64,000 bases of DNA from Desulforadius tongensis (GCF_016907915.1 NZ_JAFBCW010000008.1:40541-104540), one strand, 5' to 3'. Positions 28,082 to 37,213 are shown, numbered from the stretch's first letter. Translations and numbers: made by a program. Notes: generated from the sequence alone by a model not told the origin.

Positions 28082-28591
28082 GTGCAAAAAAATGAAATCC
28101 ATGTTAACGGCACATTAATATGGTATTACTACATCTGCCACCGGGAAGTTTGGTTTATGGGGCGGCAGATAGTCCCGGACCAGGACAATCCAAATGTAGA
28201 ACTGGGCAGGTTTATCGGGGAAAACGCCTATTGCCGGGAAACCAAAAAAGAAATTACTGTGGGCAGCAGCAAGTTCGACATCGTGAGAAAACAAGACGGC
28301 CACCTGGTAATAGCAGAAATTAAAAAATCATCCAAATACAAAGACAGTGCCCGCATGCAGCTTGCTTTTTATCTCAGCGAACTGGAAGCACTCGGAATAA
28401 AGGCCTACGGGGAACTGCTTTTCCCCAAAGAAAAACGCAAGGAAAAAATAATTTTGGACGACCGGCTGCGGGAGGATTTGGAAAAGGCTAAACGGGATAT
28501 CCTGCGAATTATATATCTTCCTGTTCCTCCTCCGGCAGAAAAGAAAAATCTCTGTAAAAATTGTGCCTACGCTGAGTTATGCTGGGCCTAG
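28082..28591 (+). CDS. cas4: CRISPR adaptation nuclease Cas4
   Basis: This 169-residue PD-(D/E)xK nuclease trims prespacers in a PAM-dependent way. One Cys sits at the N-terminus (YYYICHREVWF) and three at the C-terminus (CKNCAYAELCW), the ligands of its 4Fe-4S cluster. The catalytic core includes KFDIVRKQDGHLVIAEIKKS (D...ExK). The GTG start follows GAGGTAATTTAA. It is placed between cas3 and cas1 in the I-B order, and its 3' end is 13 nt from cas1. Confidence 0.94.
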   Translation: MQKNEIHVNGTLIWYYYICHREVWFMGRQIVPDQDNPNVELGRFIGENAYCRETKKEITVGSSKFDIVRKQDGHLVIAEIKKSSKYKDSARMQLAFYLSELEALGIKAYGELLFPKEKRKEKIILDDRLREDLEKAKRDILRIIYLPVPPPAEKKNLCKNCAYAELCWA

Positions 28592-28604
28592 GTGGGGTGA
28601 AAAA

Positions 28605-29597
28605 ATGAAAAAAACCATATATATCTTTTCCAGCGGGGAACTAAAGCGTAAGGGCAACACACTTTATTTTGAAACGGAAGAAAATAAGAGGTACATCCCC
28701 GTTGAAAATGTTGGTGAAATAATGATTTTCGGTGAGGTTGGTTTTAATAAAAAATTTCTGGAGTTTATATCTGTAAAAGAAATTATTTTACATTACTTTA
28801 ATTATGACGGCTATTATATGGGTTCCTTTTATCCCAGGGAACACCTCAATTCCGGTTACATGATCTTAAAGCAGGCTGAACATTATATGGACGAGCAGAA
28901 GAGGATAGAACTGGCACGCCGGTTTGTAACCGGGGCAGGAAAAAATATCAGGCAGGTATTGAAGTATTATAACAACCGGGGCTGCGATTTAAGGAACGGT
29001 TTGAGTCGGGTCGAAGAATTGGCTTCTTCCATTCCTGCAGTGCAGGACATCAGCCGGCTAATGGCGCTGGAAGGAAATATGCGGGAGCAGTATTACAAAT
29101 GTTTTGACAATATATGTCAGAATCCTGATTTTGTGTTTGAAGAACGCAGCCGCCGCCCACCCCGGAACTATATGAATACACTGATAAGTTTCGGCAATGC
29201 CTTAATGTATACCATGGTATTAAGTGAAATTTATAAGACTCACCTGGATCCAAGGATTGGTTTTTTACATGCAACAAATTTCCGCCGTTTTACATTAAAT
29301 CTGGATGTAGCAGAAATATTTAAACCCATCATAATTGACAGGCTGATTTTTAGTTTAATTCGAAAAAAAATGATTACCAAGAAGCATTTTGATAAGAATA
29401 CGGAAGGAATAATGTTGAAGGATAAAGGTAAGCAAATCTTCGTTCAGCAGCTGGATGAAAAATTAAAGGCAACGATAAAACACCGGGAGATAGGCCGGCA
29501 GGTTTCTTACCGCAGGCTAATCAGATTAGAATTGTATAAACTGGCCAAGCATTTAATTGGTGAAAAAGTGTATGAGCCTTTCGTGGCTAACTGGTAA
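28605..29597 (+). CDS. cas1: CRISPR integrase Cas1
   Basis: This 330-residue integrase works with Cas2 to insert spacers at the leader end. The beta-sandwich N-domain starts KKTIYIFSSGELKRKGNTLYFE. The helical domain has the catalytic Glu in ALEGNMREQYYKCF and the His/Asp pair in GFLHATNFRRFTLNLDVAEIFKPIIID. The ATG follows GGTGGGGTG. This is type I-B-like Cas1, next to Cas2. Confidence 0.96.
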   Translation: MKKTIYIFSSGELKRKGNTLYFETEENKRYIPVENVGEIMIFGEVGFNKKFLEFISVKEIILHYFNYDGYYMGSFYPREHLNSGYMILKQAEHYMDEQKRIELARRFVTGAGKNIRQVLKYYNNRGCDLRNGLSRVEELASSIPAVQDISRLMALEGNMREQYYKCFDNICQNPDFVFEERSRRPPRNYMNTLISFGNALMYTMVLSEIYKTHLDPRIGFLHATNFRRFTLNLDVAEIFKPIIIDRLIFSLIRKKMITKKHFDKNTEGIMLKDKGKQIFVQQLDEKLKATIKHREIGRQVSYRRLIRLELYKLAKHLIGEKVYEPFVANW

Positions 29598-29620
29598 AAT
29601 AATATAAAGTGGGGTCTATA

Positions 29621-29884
29621 ATGTTTATAATTTTAGTTTATGACGTAGGTGTGAAAAGGGTAAATAAGGTGCTTAAAAAATGCAGAACTTACCTGCATTG
29701 GGTGCAAAATTCAGTGCTGGAAGGAAATATTTCTGAGGCAAATTTCGTCAAGTTAAAAGCTGAATTAAGTAAGATAATTAACACCAAGGAAGATTCGGTA
29801 GTTATTTATACTTTTAGAAGTCCTAAATACAACTCGCGTGAAGTTCTTGGAGTTCAAAAAGGTGGAGAAGAAAATATACTATAA
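29621..29884 (+). CDS. cas2: CRISPR adaptation protein Cas2
   Basis: The 87-residue ferredoxin-fold protein starts MFIILVYDVGVKRVNKVLK, with the conserved Asp at the end of the first strand, then KCRTYLHWVQNSVLEG and the terminal strand IYTFRSPKY. It forms the central dimer of the Cas1-Cas2 integrase. The start has GTGGGG at 6 nt and lies 23 nt after cas1. Confidence 0.95.
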   Translation: MFIILVYDVGVKRVNKVLKKCRTYLHWVQNSVLEGNISEANFVKLKAELSKIINTKEDSVVIYTFRSPKYNSREVLGVQKGGEENIL

Positions 29885-29937
29885 AATGTCGTCGACCCCC
29901 GGTAGTGTAATTTTCCCGGGGGATCGACGACATTTTT
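29883..29937 (+). terminator. Long hairpin between cas2 and CRISPR leader
   Basis: A near-perfect inverted repeat begins at the cas2 stop: AAATGTCGTCGACCCCCGG pairs with CCGGGGGATCGACGACATTT, with one bulged A and a loop of about 13 nt, then TTTTT. It can terminate the cas operon before the array. Its length and GTCGTCGA arms are more than a terminator needs. Confidence 0.7.
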
Positions 29938-30053
29938 CAGCAGCTCTAATGTATTGATTTTACTGGTTTTTTTAAAAAATTTAAGATGAAATGCTTGTTT
30001 TTGGAATTAATGTCGTGTAAACTAAAATACAGGTATCAAGCGCTTTTTAATGG
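29938..30053 (+). promoter_or_regulatory. CRISPR leader
   Basis: This 116-bp AT-rich segment lies between the cas2-side hairpin and the first repeat. It contains T/A tracts and no open frame. The array end bearing a mutated repeat is the far end, so this side is the leader, where new spacers enter and transcription of the array starts. Confidence 0.75.
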
Positions 30054-31678
30054 GTTTGTAGCCTACCTATGAGGAATTGAAACTCAATTTCTCTTTTAAC
30101 TGAACAGTATTTGTCATCGTTTGTAGCCTACCTATGAGGAATTGAAACACAGTAATGGATAAAAAAAGATTAGGTGATTGCCGGTTTGTAGCCTACCTAT
30201 GAGGAATTGAAACCCACACAGCAGCGGTATAATTTAAGCAGTGGTATGCTTCGTTTGTAGCCTACCTATGAGGAATTGAAACTGCAGCTTTTGAATTCCA
30301 TTGATACTACTCAATATGTTTGTAGCCTACCTATGAGGAATTGAAACTTATTTTGCCCTGCCTCATCAGCGTGGGGTGGGCAGTTTGTAGCCTACCTATG
30401 AGGAATTGAAACTCATAAGGCGTTTAATATCGCCGCTTTCTACACGCTCGTTTGTAGCCTACCTATGAGGAATTGAAACACTAAACGGTGATCTATGTGG
30501 ATATTGCAAAAAGACTCAGTTTGTAGCCTACCTATGAGGAATTGAAACGCTGGACGCCTTTTGTTGTCATTTCCACACTACCATGTTTGTAGCCTACCTA
30601 TGAGGAATTGAAACATTATATTGTATTGTTGTATATTCAGTTTGTCAATGTTTGTAGCCTACCTATGAGGAATTGAAACTTTTAATTTAGTATTTAAAAA
30701 ATCAGGAGCATATTTTGTTTGTAGCCTACCTATGAGGAATTGAAACTAAAAAAATGACGATAATATAATGGTAACAAGGAGGTTTGTAGCCTACCTATGA
30801 GGAATTGAAACCTTTGATATGACTTAAATTCTTTTTTAGTCATATAGTTTGTAGCCTACCTATGAGGAATTGAAACATACTCCAATTGCCATGCAACGGG
30901 CTGGATAAATCGTTTGTAGCCTACCTATGAGGAATTGAAACCCTTCTCCTTTAGGTTCATCACCACATTGCTTGCACTTAGTTTGTAGCCTACCTATGAG
31001 GAATTGAAACAGCACCGATTGCAGCGCACTCCGTCTTTCTTTCAGGTTTGTAGCCTACCTATGAGGAATTGAAACTACTCATTTTCAGCACGTTTTTGTT
31101 GTTCCCGGTACTCAGTTTGTAGCCTACCTATGAGGAATTGAAACACCAGCCCAAACTGCGGGTAATTGAGGGGCGGAAAGTTTGTAGCCTACCTATGAGG
31201 AATTGAAACTGGGATATGTTGCAGTTGAAGGTGCAGTTGATGCCGTTTGTAGCCTACCTATGAGGAATTGAAACGCAGTACGTAGCAATCTCAGTGACTT
31301 CCTGTATTCTTTGTTTGTAGCCTACCTATGAGGAATTGAAACGCTGGTTCCCGCCTGAAATAGACCATGTTGTGGAAAGTTTGTAGCCTACCTATGAGGA
31401 ATTGAAACCCGCTTAAAACATCACCAGGCTCAGCGTTTCCGGTCGTTTGTAGCCTACCTATGAGGAATTGAAACCTTAATCTGCTATCTGCTTCAATGAA
31501 CCAAAAGTCGGTTTGTAGCCTACCTATGAGGAATTGAAACTTACAAAAAAGGTAAAGCGAAGCCGTGAGGACATTGCAGAGCGTTTGTAGCCTACCTATG
31601 AGGAATTGAAACTATTTCTTTCAGCCACAGTCACCCTCATTACCTCAGGTTTGTAGCCTACCCATGAGGAATTGAAAC
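30054..31678 (+). CRISPR. CRISPR array, 25 repeats of 30 bp, 24 spacers (type I-B)
   Basis: I counted 25 direct repeats starting at 30054, 30119, 30184, 30253 and so on, to 31649. Each is 30 bp, begins GTTTGTAGCC and ends GAGGAATTGAAAC. The ATTGAAAC 3' end is the usual 8-nt crRNA handle of type I-B repeats. Spacers are 35 to 42 bp and all look unique by eye. The last repeat has one change (CCTACC-C-ATG instead of CCTACC-T-ATG), marking the leader-distal end. The array lies directly downstream of its cas genes, and the low repeat divergence suggests it is active. Confidence 0.99.
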
Positions 31679-31885
31679 AAACCCAGTTCAGTCATTGTTA
31701 ATGACTACCTCCGTATCCATGTGTTAATATTGGCTCTTACTACAAAAACAGTATTAAAATGCCGGAAAGAATCTGCTCCGCTTTTGCTGGATTATAACCC
31801 GGCAAGTCTTAATCTGCCGCTGGTGAAAATTAAACGTGACCTTTCCTGTTACACCCTGGATGAAAGCGGGGCGAAAATTCAGTGA
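31679..31885 (+). pseudogene. Possible 3' remnant of an unidentified gene
   Basis: Right after the last repeat an open frame without a start codon runs into a TGA at 31883-31885. It reads NKPSSVIVNDYLRIHV... and later RKESAPLLLDYNPASLNLPL and KIKRDLSCYTLDESGAKIQ. The protein-like composition suggests the 3' end of a gene whose 5' part was lost when the array or cas module was inserted. The family was not recognised, and a chance frame is possible. Confidence 0.25.
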
Positions 31886-31962
31886 GCAGTAAGTTAACCG
31901 GCTGTCTGGAAATCCAGGCGGCAGCGTTATGATTTAATGTAAACAAGGGAAAAGGGATTGGG

Positions 31963-32538
31963 ATGCTGTTTAATAGAGCAGAAATGCTGAATCGTAGAGC
32001 TCGTCATCCAAAATTTAAAGCGGATGAGATTATCGGGGCTCTTAATCTTCAAAAAGGGGCAGTGATTGCGGATATCGGATCCGGCGGCGGCTACTTCACC
32101 ATGCGCTTTGCTGAAGCGGTAGGACCGGAAGGCAAAGTATACGCTGTAGATGTCAATGCAAAGCTCTTAGCTTATATTGAAAATTATGCTAAAGAAAATC
32201 GAATGACAAATGTAGAAACCGTACTGGTTGGAGAAAGCGGTTTGAACCTGCCGGAACAGAGCTGCAGCCTGATTTTCTTGAGAAATGTTTTTCATCATTT
32301 AAATTCACCGGAACGTTATTTTAAGGCTCTGAAACGTTTCTTGAAGCCGGGAGGTAGGGTCATCATCATCGATTATAAAAAGGGCACGGCACTAAATTTA
32401 ATTGCCTTGATGAGACACCATGTTGAAGAGGCGTTTATTCAGGAAACCATGAAGAATGCCGGATACGATTTGGTGGACAGGTATTGTTTTTTGCCGCAGC
32501 AGAGCTTTAATGTTTTTCAAGCAGTTGAAGAACGTTAA
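31963..32538 (+). CDS. Class I SAM-dependent methyltransferase
   Basis: The 191-residue Rossmann-fold methyltransferase has motif I VIADIGSGGGYFTMRFAEAVG, motif II VYAVDVNAKLL, the post-motif LIFLRNVFHHLNSPERYF and motif III LKPGGRVIIIDYKKG. This pattern resembles UbiE/arsenite-methyltransferase-like small enzymes. The substrate is unknown. The N-terminus RAEMLNRRARHP fits a short substrate-binding helix. It is transcribed alone between the CRISPR locus and a convergent exporter operon. Confidence 0.85.
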   Translation: MLFNRAEMLNRRARHPKFKADEIIGALNLQKGAVIADIGSGGGYFTMRFAEAVGPEGKVYAVDVNAKLLAYIENYAKENRMTNVETVLVGESGLNLPEQSCSLIFLRNVFHHLNSPERYFKALKRFLKPGGRVIIIDYKKGTALNLIALMRHHVEEAFIQETMKNAGYDLVDRYCFLPQQSFNVFQAVEER

Positions 32539-32572
32539 AAGTAAGAGTGCCGGTACGGGCGCCTGGCAGTGG

Positions 32573-32603
32573 AATCAGAGAGAAGAAAAACTTCTCTCTG
32601 ATT
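32573..32603. terminator. Bidirectional terminator between methyltransferase and exporter operon
   Basis: The perfect 13-bp stem AATCAGAGAGAAG/CTTCTCTCTGATT has an AAAAA loop and lies between two convergent stop codons (32538 and 32624). Confidence 0.82.
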
Positions 32604-32623
32604 ATGTTTAAAAGCCAGCTCGT

Positions 32624-33814
32624 TTATTCTCTTCTTAAAGCCACTATGGGATCCAGTTTTGATGCCTTGTTGGCAGGGTAAATACCAAAGAAAACTCCTA
32701 TTACCGCGGAGAACAAAAAGGCTCCCAGGGCCGTCCACCACGATACCAGGGGCGGCAGTTTTAAGAAATGCGATACTATCATGGCCCCACCATAGCCAAG
32801 CAGTATGCCGGTAATACCGCCTATGGAACACAGCACCACCGCCTCTATTAAAAACTGCATTAATATATCCTTTCTTTTGGCCCCTAAGGCCATGCGAATA
32901 CCTATTTCCCTGGTGCGTTCCGTCACAGACACCAGCATAATGTTCATCACCCCAATGCCGCCTACTAAAAGTGAAATACCGGCAATACAGCTTATTATCA
33001 ATCTCATGATACCGGTAACTTTATTGACCGCTTCCATCTCCTGTTCCATGCTGTAACTGGCATAGTGGCCTGGGGCGTTGTGCCGCCGTTCCAGTATCAG
33101 TTTAGTGCGCTCCATGGCTTTATAAACTACATCCTTACCGGCTGCACTTCCGATCAGTACATGAACATACTGCCATTGATTGCCTCCTTCCAGGAAGGAT
33201 ATGGGAATATACGCCCTCCTGTCCGGCTGCATCCCGGGCAGCTGGGATTCCCTTTTTTTAATTACTCCAATAACCAGGGCGGGATCCCGGCCTTCAATCA
33301 TCACCCGCTGACCCACCGGATTTTCAGAACCAAATATTTCATTGGCCAGTTCTTCATCCAGTACAATTACCCGCCGGCCCACCGCATCATCTTCGGCGTT
33401 AAAAAATCTTCCCCGTAATATTTCCACATTTCTTATCTGCTCGTAGTCTGCAGTGGTGGCAATTATGCGGGCATTCTTTTTACCCACCGCACTGCGTATT
33501 TCTCCCCGGGTAAATTTCATTGGAGCCAGGTATTTTACCTCCGGTGACAGTTTTTTTATTATAGTGATATCTTCCTTGGTAAAATCCCGGGGATTGGTAT
33601 ACTCTCCCTCTTTATAATCCGGGTAAATCTGAAAAATATTGGAACCAAAGGCCTCCAGTTCACTTATTATCATTGCTTGACCACCTTGACCGATGGCAAT
33701 GACCGCTATCACCGCCGCGATACCAATAACAATACCCAGGGTGGTTAAAAATGAACGCAGCTTATTATTGCGAACACCTTCTAAAGCCACCAGTATAAAT
33801 TCCTTTAGATTCAC
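32624..33814 (-). CDS. ABC transporter permease, MacB/FtsX type
   Basis: The 396-residue permease has one N-terminal helix (LRSFLTTLGIVIGIAAVIAVIAIG), a large extracellular MacB-PCD domain, and three C-terminal helices with the FtsX signature GVMNIMLVSVTERTREIGIRMALGAKRKDI. It belongs to tripartite macrolide/peptide/lipid mechanotransmission exporters. The GTG start overlaps the ATPase stop by 4 nt (GTGA), so it is coupled. This is the last gene of the three-gene operon. Confidence 0.92.
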   Translation of the reverse strand: MNLKEFILVALEGVRNNKLRSFLTTLGIVIGIAAVIAVIAIGQGGQAMIISELEAFGSNIFQIYPDYKEGEYTNPRDFTKEDITIIKKLSPEVKYLAPMKFTRGEIRSAVGKKNARIIATTADYEQIRNVEILRGRFFNAEDDAVGRRVIVLDEELANEIFGSENPVGQRVMIEGRDPALVIGVIKKRESQLPGMQPDRRAYIPISFLEGGNQWQYVHVLIGSAAGKDVVYKAMERTKLILERRHNAPGHYASYSMEQEMEAVNKVTGIMRLIISCIAGISLLVGGIGVMNIMLVSVTERTREIGIRMALGAKRKDILMQFLIEAVVLCSIGGITGILLGYGGAMIVSHFLKLPPLVSWWTALGAFLFSAVIGVFFGIYPANKASKLDPIVALRRE

Positions 33815-34524
33815 CCAACCACCTCTTTCCCGGCAACACTAATGGGATTTTCTACCGTTTCATCACTTATCAACAAGCCGTCTTTAAAACGCAAAATGCG
33901 CTGGGCGTGCCGGGCAATTTCCGGTTCGTGGGTCACCAGAACTATGGTGGCTCCTTCCCGGTGCAGCTGCTGAAAAATAGCCATAATTTCTTCTCCCGTG
34001 CGGGTATCAAGGGCACCTGTGGGCTCATCAGCCATAATTACGGCAGGATTGTTGACTATGGCCCTGGCAATGGCCACCCTTTGATTCTGACCGCCGGACA
34101 GCTCATTGGGCCGGTGATTAAGACGCTCTCCAAGGCCCACCCTTTCTAAAGCGGCAACTGCTTTCCTGCGGCGCTCATCCGGCTTAAGCCCGGCATAAAG
34201 CATGGGCAGTTCTACGTTTTTAACCGCAGTTAGGCCGGGAATTAAGTTAAAGGCTTGGAATACAAAACCCAGTTTTTTATTCCGCAGCACCGCCAGCCGG
34301 TCTTTACTAAGACCGGATACTTCTTCGTTATCCAGCCGATATGAACCGGCAGTAGGGGTATCTAACAGCCCCAGTACATTCATCAGGGTTGATTTGCCCG
34401 AACCGGACGGTCCCATTATGGCCACAAACTCACCCTGCTTAATAGATAAAGTAATGCCCTTTAACGCTTCCACAGCAGCGGCACCGGTATTATAAACCTT
34501 CCTTAAGTTGTTTACCTCAATCAT
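33811..34524 (-). CDS. ABC transporter ATP-binding protein (MacB/LolD-like)
   Basis: The 237-residue ATPase has Walker A GPSGSGKSTLMNVLG, the Q-loop in FVFQAFNLIPGLTA, the signature LSGGQNQRVAIARAI (with N in place of the usual Q), Walker B VIMADEPTGALD and the H-switch VLVTHEPEIARHA. It energises the adjacent permease. The start overlaps the adaptor-protein stop. Confidence 0.94.
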   Translation of the reverse strand: MIEVNNLRKVYNTGAAAVEALKGITLSIKQGEFVAIMGPSGSGKSTLMNVLGLLDTPTAGSYRLDNEEVSGLSKDRLAVLRNKKLGFVFQAFNLIPGLTAVKNVELPMLYAGLKPDERRRKAVAALERVGLGERLNHRPNELSGGQNQRVAIARAIVNNPAVIMADEPTGALDTRTGEEIMAIFQQLHREGATIVLVTHEPEIARHAQRILRFKDGLLISDETVENPISVAGKEVVG

Positions 34525-35792
34525 AACTGCTCACCTATCATCACTTTTTGGCCGTCAGTCAAGTCCGGGGGTGGATTTAAAATTACCTCATCGTTTTCTT
34601 TTAAACCCGACAGCACAATGTCATATAATTCATTGCCCTTTTGGGTCTTTACCTTCCGCTCTTTAGCCACACCGTTTTCAACCACATAGGCTACCTGCTC
34701 ACCATTTTTAGTTACCAGCGCTTCAAAGGGCACCGTTAACAGGTCTTTTGCTTCCATGGTAATAATGTTCATGTCCACGGTATAGCCGGGCTTTAAGCCC
34801 TCAACGCTGCCCTGTAATCTAACGGTTACCGGTACACTTATACTGCCGTTATTATCACCGGATACAGCTACGGCGGCAACCCGGGTCACTTCCCCTTTAA
34901 ACTTCTTACCCGGCAGAGCACTGCAGGTTATTTCCACCGGTTGACCCACTGCCAAATTTCCCGCGTCCATTTCGTTTACCCTGGCAGTTACTTCCAGTTT
35001 TTTATCACTGCCAACCACCAGTATACGCTTGCCTTCCAATACACGGTTGCCTTTCTCGGCACCCACGAAAAGAACCACCCCGTCCTCCTCGGCCACAAAG
35101 GTGGCTAAATCTAACCTTTCTTCAGCCTGGGCTACTTCCTGCCTGGCAAAATCCACCTGGGCCATTAAAGAGGCCTTTCTTTTTTCCGCAGCATTTTGCT
35201 CCGCTTTTATTTTAGTTTCCCGGTAGGCGGCCTCAGCCCGGGCATATGTCATCCTGGCCGTTTCTAATTCTTCTTCGGTAACCGCTCCCTGCTGATAAAG
35301 GTACTGTATTCTTTCCAGGTTATTTTTTTCTTTCTCATATTCCGCCTCGGCAGCAGCCAAATTTAACCGGTCATCTTCTGCCATGGCATCGGCCAGTTCG
35401 GCCTCTTTAAAAGCTAATTTAGCCTTGGCCTCCTCGTACTGGCGGCCCAACTCCATGGTGTCTAACCGCCCCAGCACCTCTCCTTTTTTCACCTTATCCC
35501 CCACTTCCACATTTAGCTCCATCAAGGTGCTGTCCACCGGGGTGAAAAACTCCTGTTTGCTTGCTGATTCCAGGCGGCCATTGGTAATAACGGTTTGTTT
35601 TATCGATCGCTTGGTTACTTTGCCCGTGGTTACCATTACACCGGTGCCGCCGTCGTTTGAAGACATGATGGCACCGACAGCTAATACCGCTATTAAAACT
35701 GCCGAAGTCCATTTCAACCATCTAGGCAGCCTTTTAACTCGCTGCCTTAAACGTGAAAATTTCCCATCCTCTTGCTGACATTTTACTTCCAT
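34521..35792 (-). CDS. Membrane-fusion/adaptor protein (HlyD/MacA family)
   Basis: The 423-residue protein has an N-terminal membrane anchor (about 24-45), a biotinyl-lipoyl-like hairpin (VEVGDKVKKGEVLGRLDTMELG), a long coiled-coil hairpin (about 110-210, with AEAEYEKEKNNLERIQYLYQQG), the second lipoyl half (EDGVVLFVGAEKGNRV), and beta-barrel and C-terminal domains. In Firmicutes such adaptors work with MacB-like pairs to export peptides or antibiotics. It is the first gene of the operon, overlapping the ATPase gene. Confidence 0.9.
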   Translation of the reverse strand: MEVKCQQEDGKFSRLRQRVKRLPRWLKWTSAVLIAVLAVGAIMSSNDGGTGVMVTTGKVTKRSIKQTVITNGRLESASKQEFFTPVDSTLMELNVEVGDKVKKGEVLGRLDTMELGRQYEEAKAKLAFKEAELADAMAEDDRLNLAAAEAEYEKEKNNLERIQYLYQQGAVTEEELETARMTYARAEAAYRETKIKAEQNAAEKRKASLMAQVDFARQEVAQAEERLDLATFVAEEDGVVLFVGAEKGNRVLEGKRILVVGSDKKLEVTARVNEMDAGNLAVGQPVEITCSALPGKKFKGEVTRVAAVAVSGDNNGSISVPVTVRLQGSVEGLKPGYTVDMNIITMEAKDLLTVPFEALVTKNGEQVAYVVENGVAKERKVKTQKGNELYDIVLSGLKENDEVILNPPPDLTDGQKVMIGEQL

Positions 35793-35877
35793 CTGCCACC
35801 CTCCACAATATTTTTACTATACATTAATTAGACACTGCCAATAAGGAAAATGTTACATTATTTTTTCCCCATATTTA

Positions 35878-35902
35878 CACCCGGCTGAAAAACAGCCGGG
35901 TG
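35878..35902. other. Orphan perfect hairpin upstream of the exporter operon
   Basis: CACCCGGCTG and CAGCCGGGTG pair perfectly around AAAAA. It lies between two divergent genes, so it is not a normal terminator. On the minus strand it would be in the exporter leader. A GC-rich stem with no U-run may be a regulator site or attenuator. Confidence 0.4.
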
Positions 35903-36084
35903 CAAGGCAATTTATTTCGTTTATCTACTACATATCTTTTGTTTATTCCTGCTTGACATACCTTATCTGCCAGTTATTTAACATTTTATGGCACCGGTTC
36001 CACCGCTATGGCAGCAGCCCCATAATATACAGCTTTACCTGTATACCCCCTGTTATTACAATCAAAGGAGGAGGAGGTGAAAGT

Positions 36085-36510
36085 TTGAAGGACAAGCTGA
36101 AATTTAAAATTATCGCATTTACTCTCATTTTTGTTCTTGCTTTTGGTGCGGTGGCCTTTGCCCAGGGCGACATTTACCAAACTTTGAAGAACCGGTTATT
36201 ATCCATAGCCAACCAGTATATTAATAAGGAATCCGCACTAACAGGAACCGGCCAGGCAGTAGAAAATGATCTGCAGCAGTACATGAACAGCCTGGAAGCA
36301 GAAATTAAAACCCAACTGGATGCCTACGAGCAGGAACAAATAGAACAGGCAAAGCAGGAACTGCAAAACATCGCTGCCAATTCCAAATCCCAATTAAATG
36401 CCGAGAAAGATGAAATAATTAAGGAACTGAAAAAACAAATTCGCAAAAAAATTCAAGAAGATTTAAAACAGGAAAAGGAAAAGTTGAAGGATAATATAAG
36501 AAATAACTAA
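36085..36510 (+). CDS. Secreted coiled-coil protein with signal peptide
   Basis: With the TTG start the 141 residues begin MKDKLKFKIIAFTLIFVLAFGAVAFAQG, a Sec signal peptide with an AFA cleavage site. The mature part is almost entirely charged helix (Q/E/K-rich, for example LQQYMNSLEAEIKTQLDAYEQE and KQIRKKIQEDLKQEKEKLKDN), so a coiled coil is expected. GGAGGAGGTG lies 8 nt before the TTG, whereas a longer frame lacks such a site. Its function is unknown. It lies beside spoIIR on the opposite strand, and a link to spores is only positional. Confidence 0.72.
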   Translation: MKDKLKFKIIAFTLIFVLAFGAVAFAQGDIYQTLKNRLLSIANQYINKESALTGTGQAVENDLQQYMNSLEAEIKTQLDAYEQEQIEQAKQELQNIAANSKSQLNAEKDEIIKELKKQIRKKIQEDLKQEKEKLKDNIRNN

Positions 36511-36521
36511 TCATTTAAAAA

Positions 36522-36550
36522 AGGTTGTTGATACTTGCTGTCAACAACCT
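36522..36550 (+). terminator. Intrinsic terminator after the secreted coiled-coil gene
   Basis: AGGTTGTTGA/TCAACAACCT forms a 10-bp perfect stem, followed by TCTTATTTTT. It may also act on spoIIR coming from the other side. Confidence 0.78.
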
Positions 36551-36580
36551 CTTATTTTTAAGCCCTGCTATTAAATAGTT

Positions 36581-37147
36581 TTAATTAAATATTTCCAAGG
36601 AGCGCAGGCGGAACTGGACGTCGTCTTTCTCAAACACTTTCACTCCCTTGGGCTGCTGACCGTCTGGCAGCTTGTCTACACCGTTAACAAAACACAGCGG
36701 GGGAAACAGTACACACCACCAGTTGTGCCCCCTGCCTTCACCGATCACCACCCGCAGCGCCCGGTATCTGCCTGCCGGCAGTGTAATATCCCCGTATGTT
36801 TTGGTGGGGAATAAATAATCGCCCAGCATTACTTCCACTTTATAGTCTTTACCCGCTTTGGTCACCTGCTCTTGAGCTATTTTTTTTATATCATCAAAGC
36901 TCTCCCTGGTAACAATAAGGGCCTCTTCTTTATTATCAATGTCTGCAAACCTTTCTTTCATTTCTGTTACCACGGCATCCCTAACACGCAGCTTTAAAAT
37001 TTGATCTTCAATGGTATTACTGTTTGCTATAATATGAAATCTAATCAGCTCTTTAGCATACTCCTGCTGTACATAATAATTATATGATACAACCGCCAAA
37101 GACAATGTTAATATAATACCTGTTACAATCCATTTTATATACCGCAT
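36581..37147 (-). CDS. spoIIR: Stage II sporulation protein R
   Basis: SpoIIR is the forespore-secreted signal that triggers SpoIIGA to process pro-SigE in the mother cell. The 188 residues start with a signal/anchor helix (WIVTGIILTLSLAVVSYNYY), then the family motif LIRFHIIANSNTIEDQILKLRVRDAVV, LPAGRYRALRVVIGEGRGHNWWCVLFPPLCFV, and end FRLRSLEIF. The MRYIKW ATG is the typical start. A more distal ATG adds six residues without a better ribosome site. Together with sigK it confirms an endospore former. Confidence 0.95.
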   Translation of the reverse strand: MRYIKWIVTGIILTLSLAVVSYNYYVQQEYAKELIRFHIIANSNTIEDQILKLRVRDAVVTEMKERFADIDNKEEALIVTRESFDDIKKIAQEQVTKAGKDYKVEVMLGDYLFPTKTYGDITLPAGRYRALRVVIGEGRGHNWWCVLFPPLCFVNGVDKLPDGQQPKGVKVFEKDDVQFRLRSLEIFN

Positions 37148-37213
37148 AAATAAAAAACACCCCATTTGCTAATACTAACTAATCAGTAATAGTATGGGGT
37201 GTTATGAGTTATT

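Noticed and set aside
31679..31885. Hidden cas6 after the array
   Set aside because: The frame is about 68 codons, has no start, and shows no RAMP glycine-rich loop.
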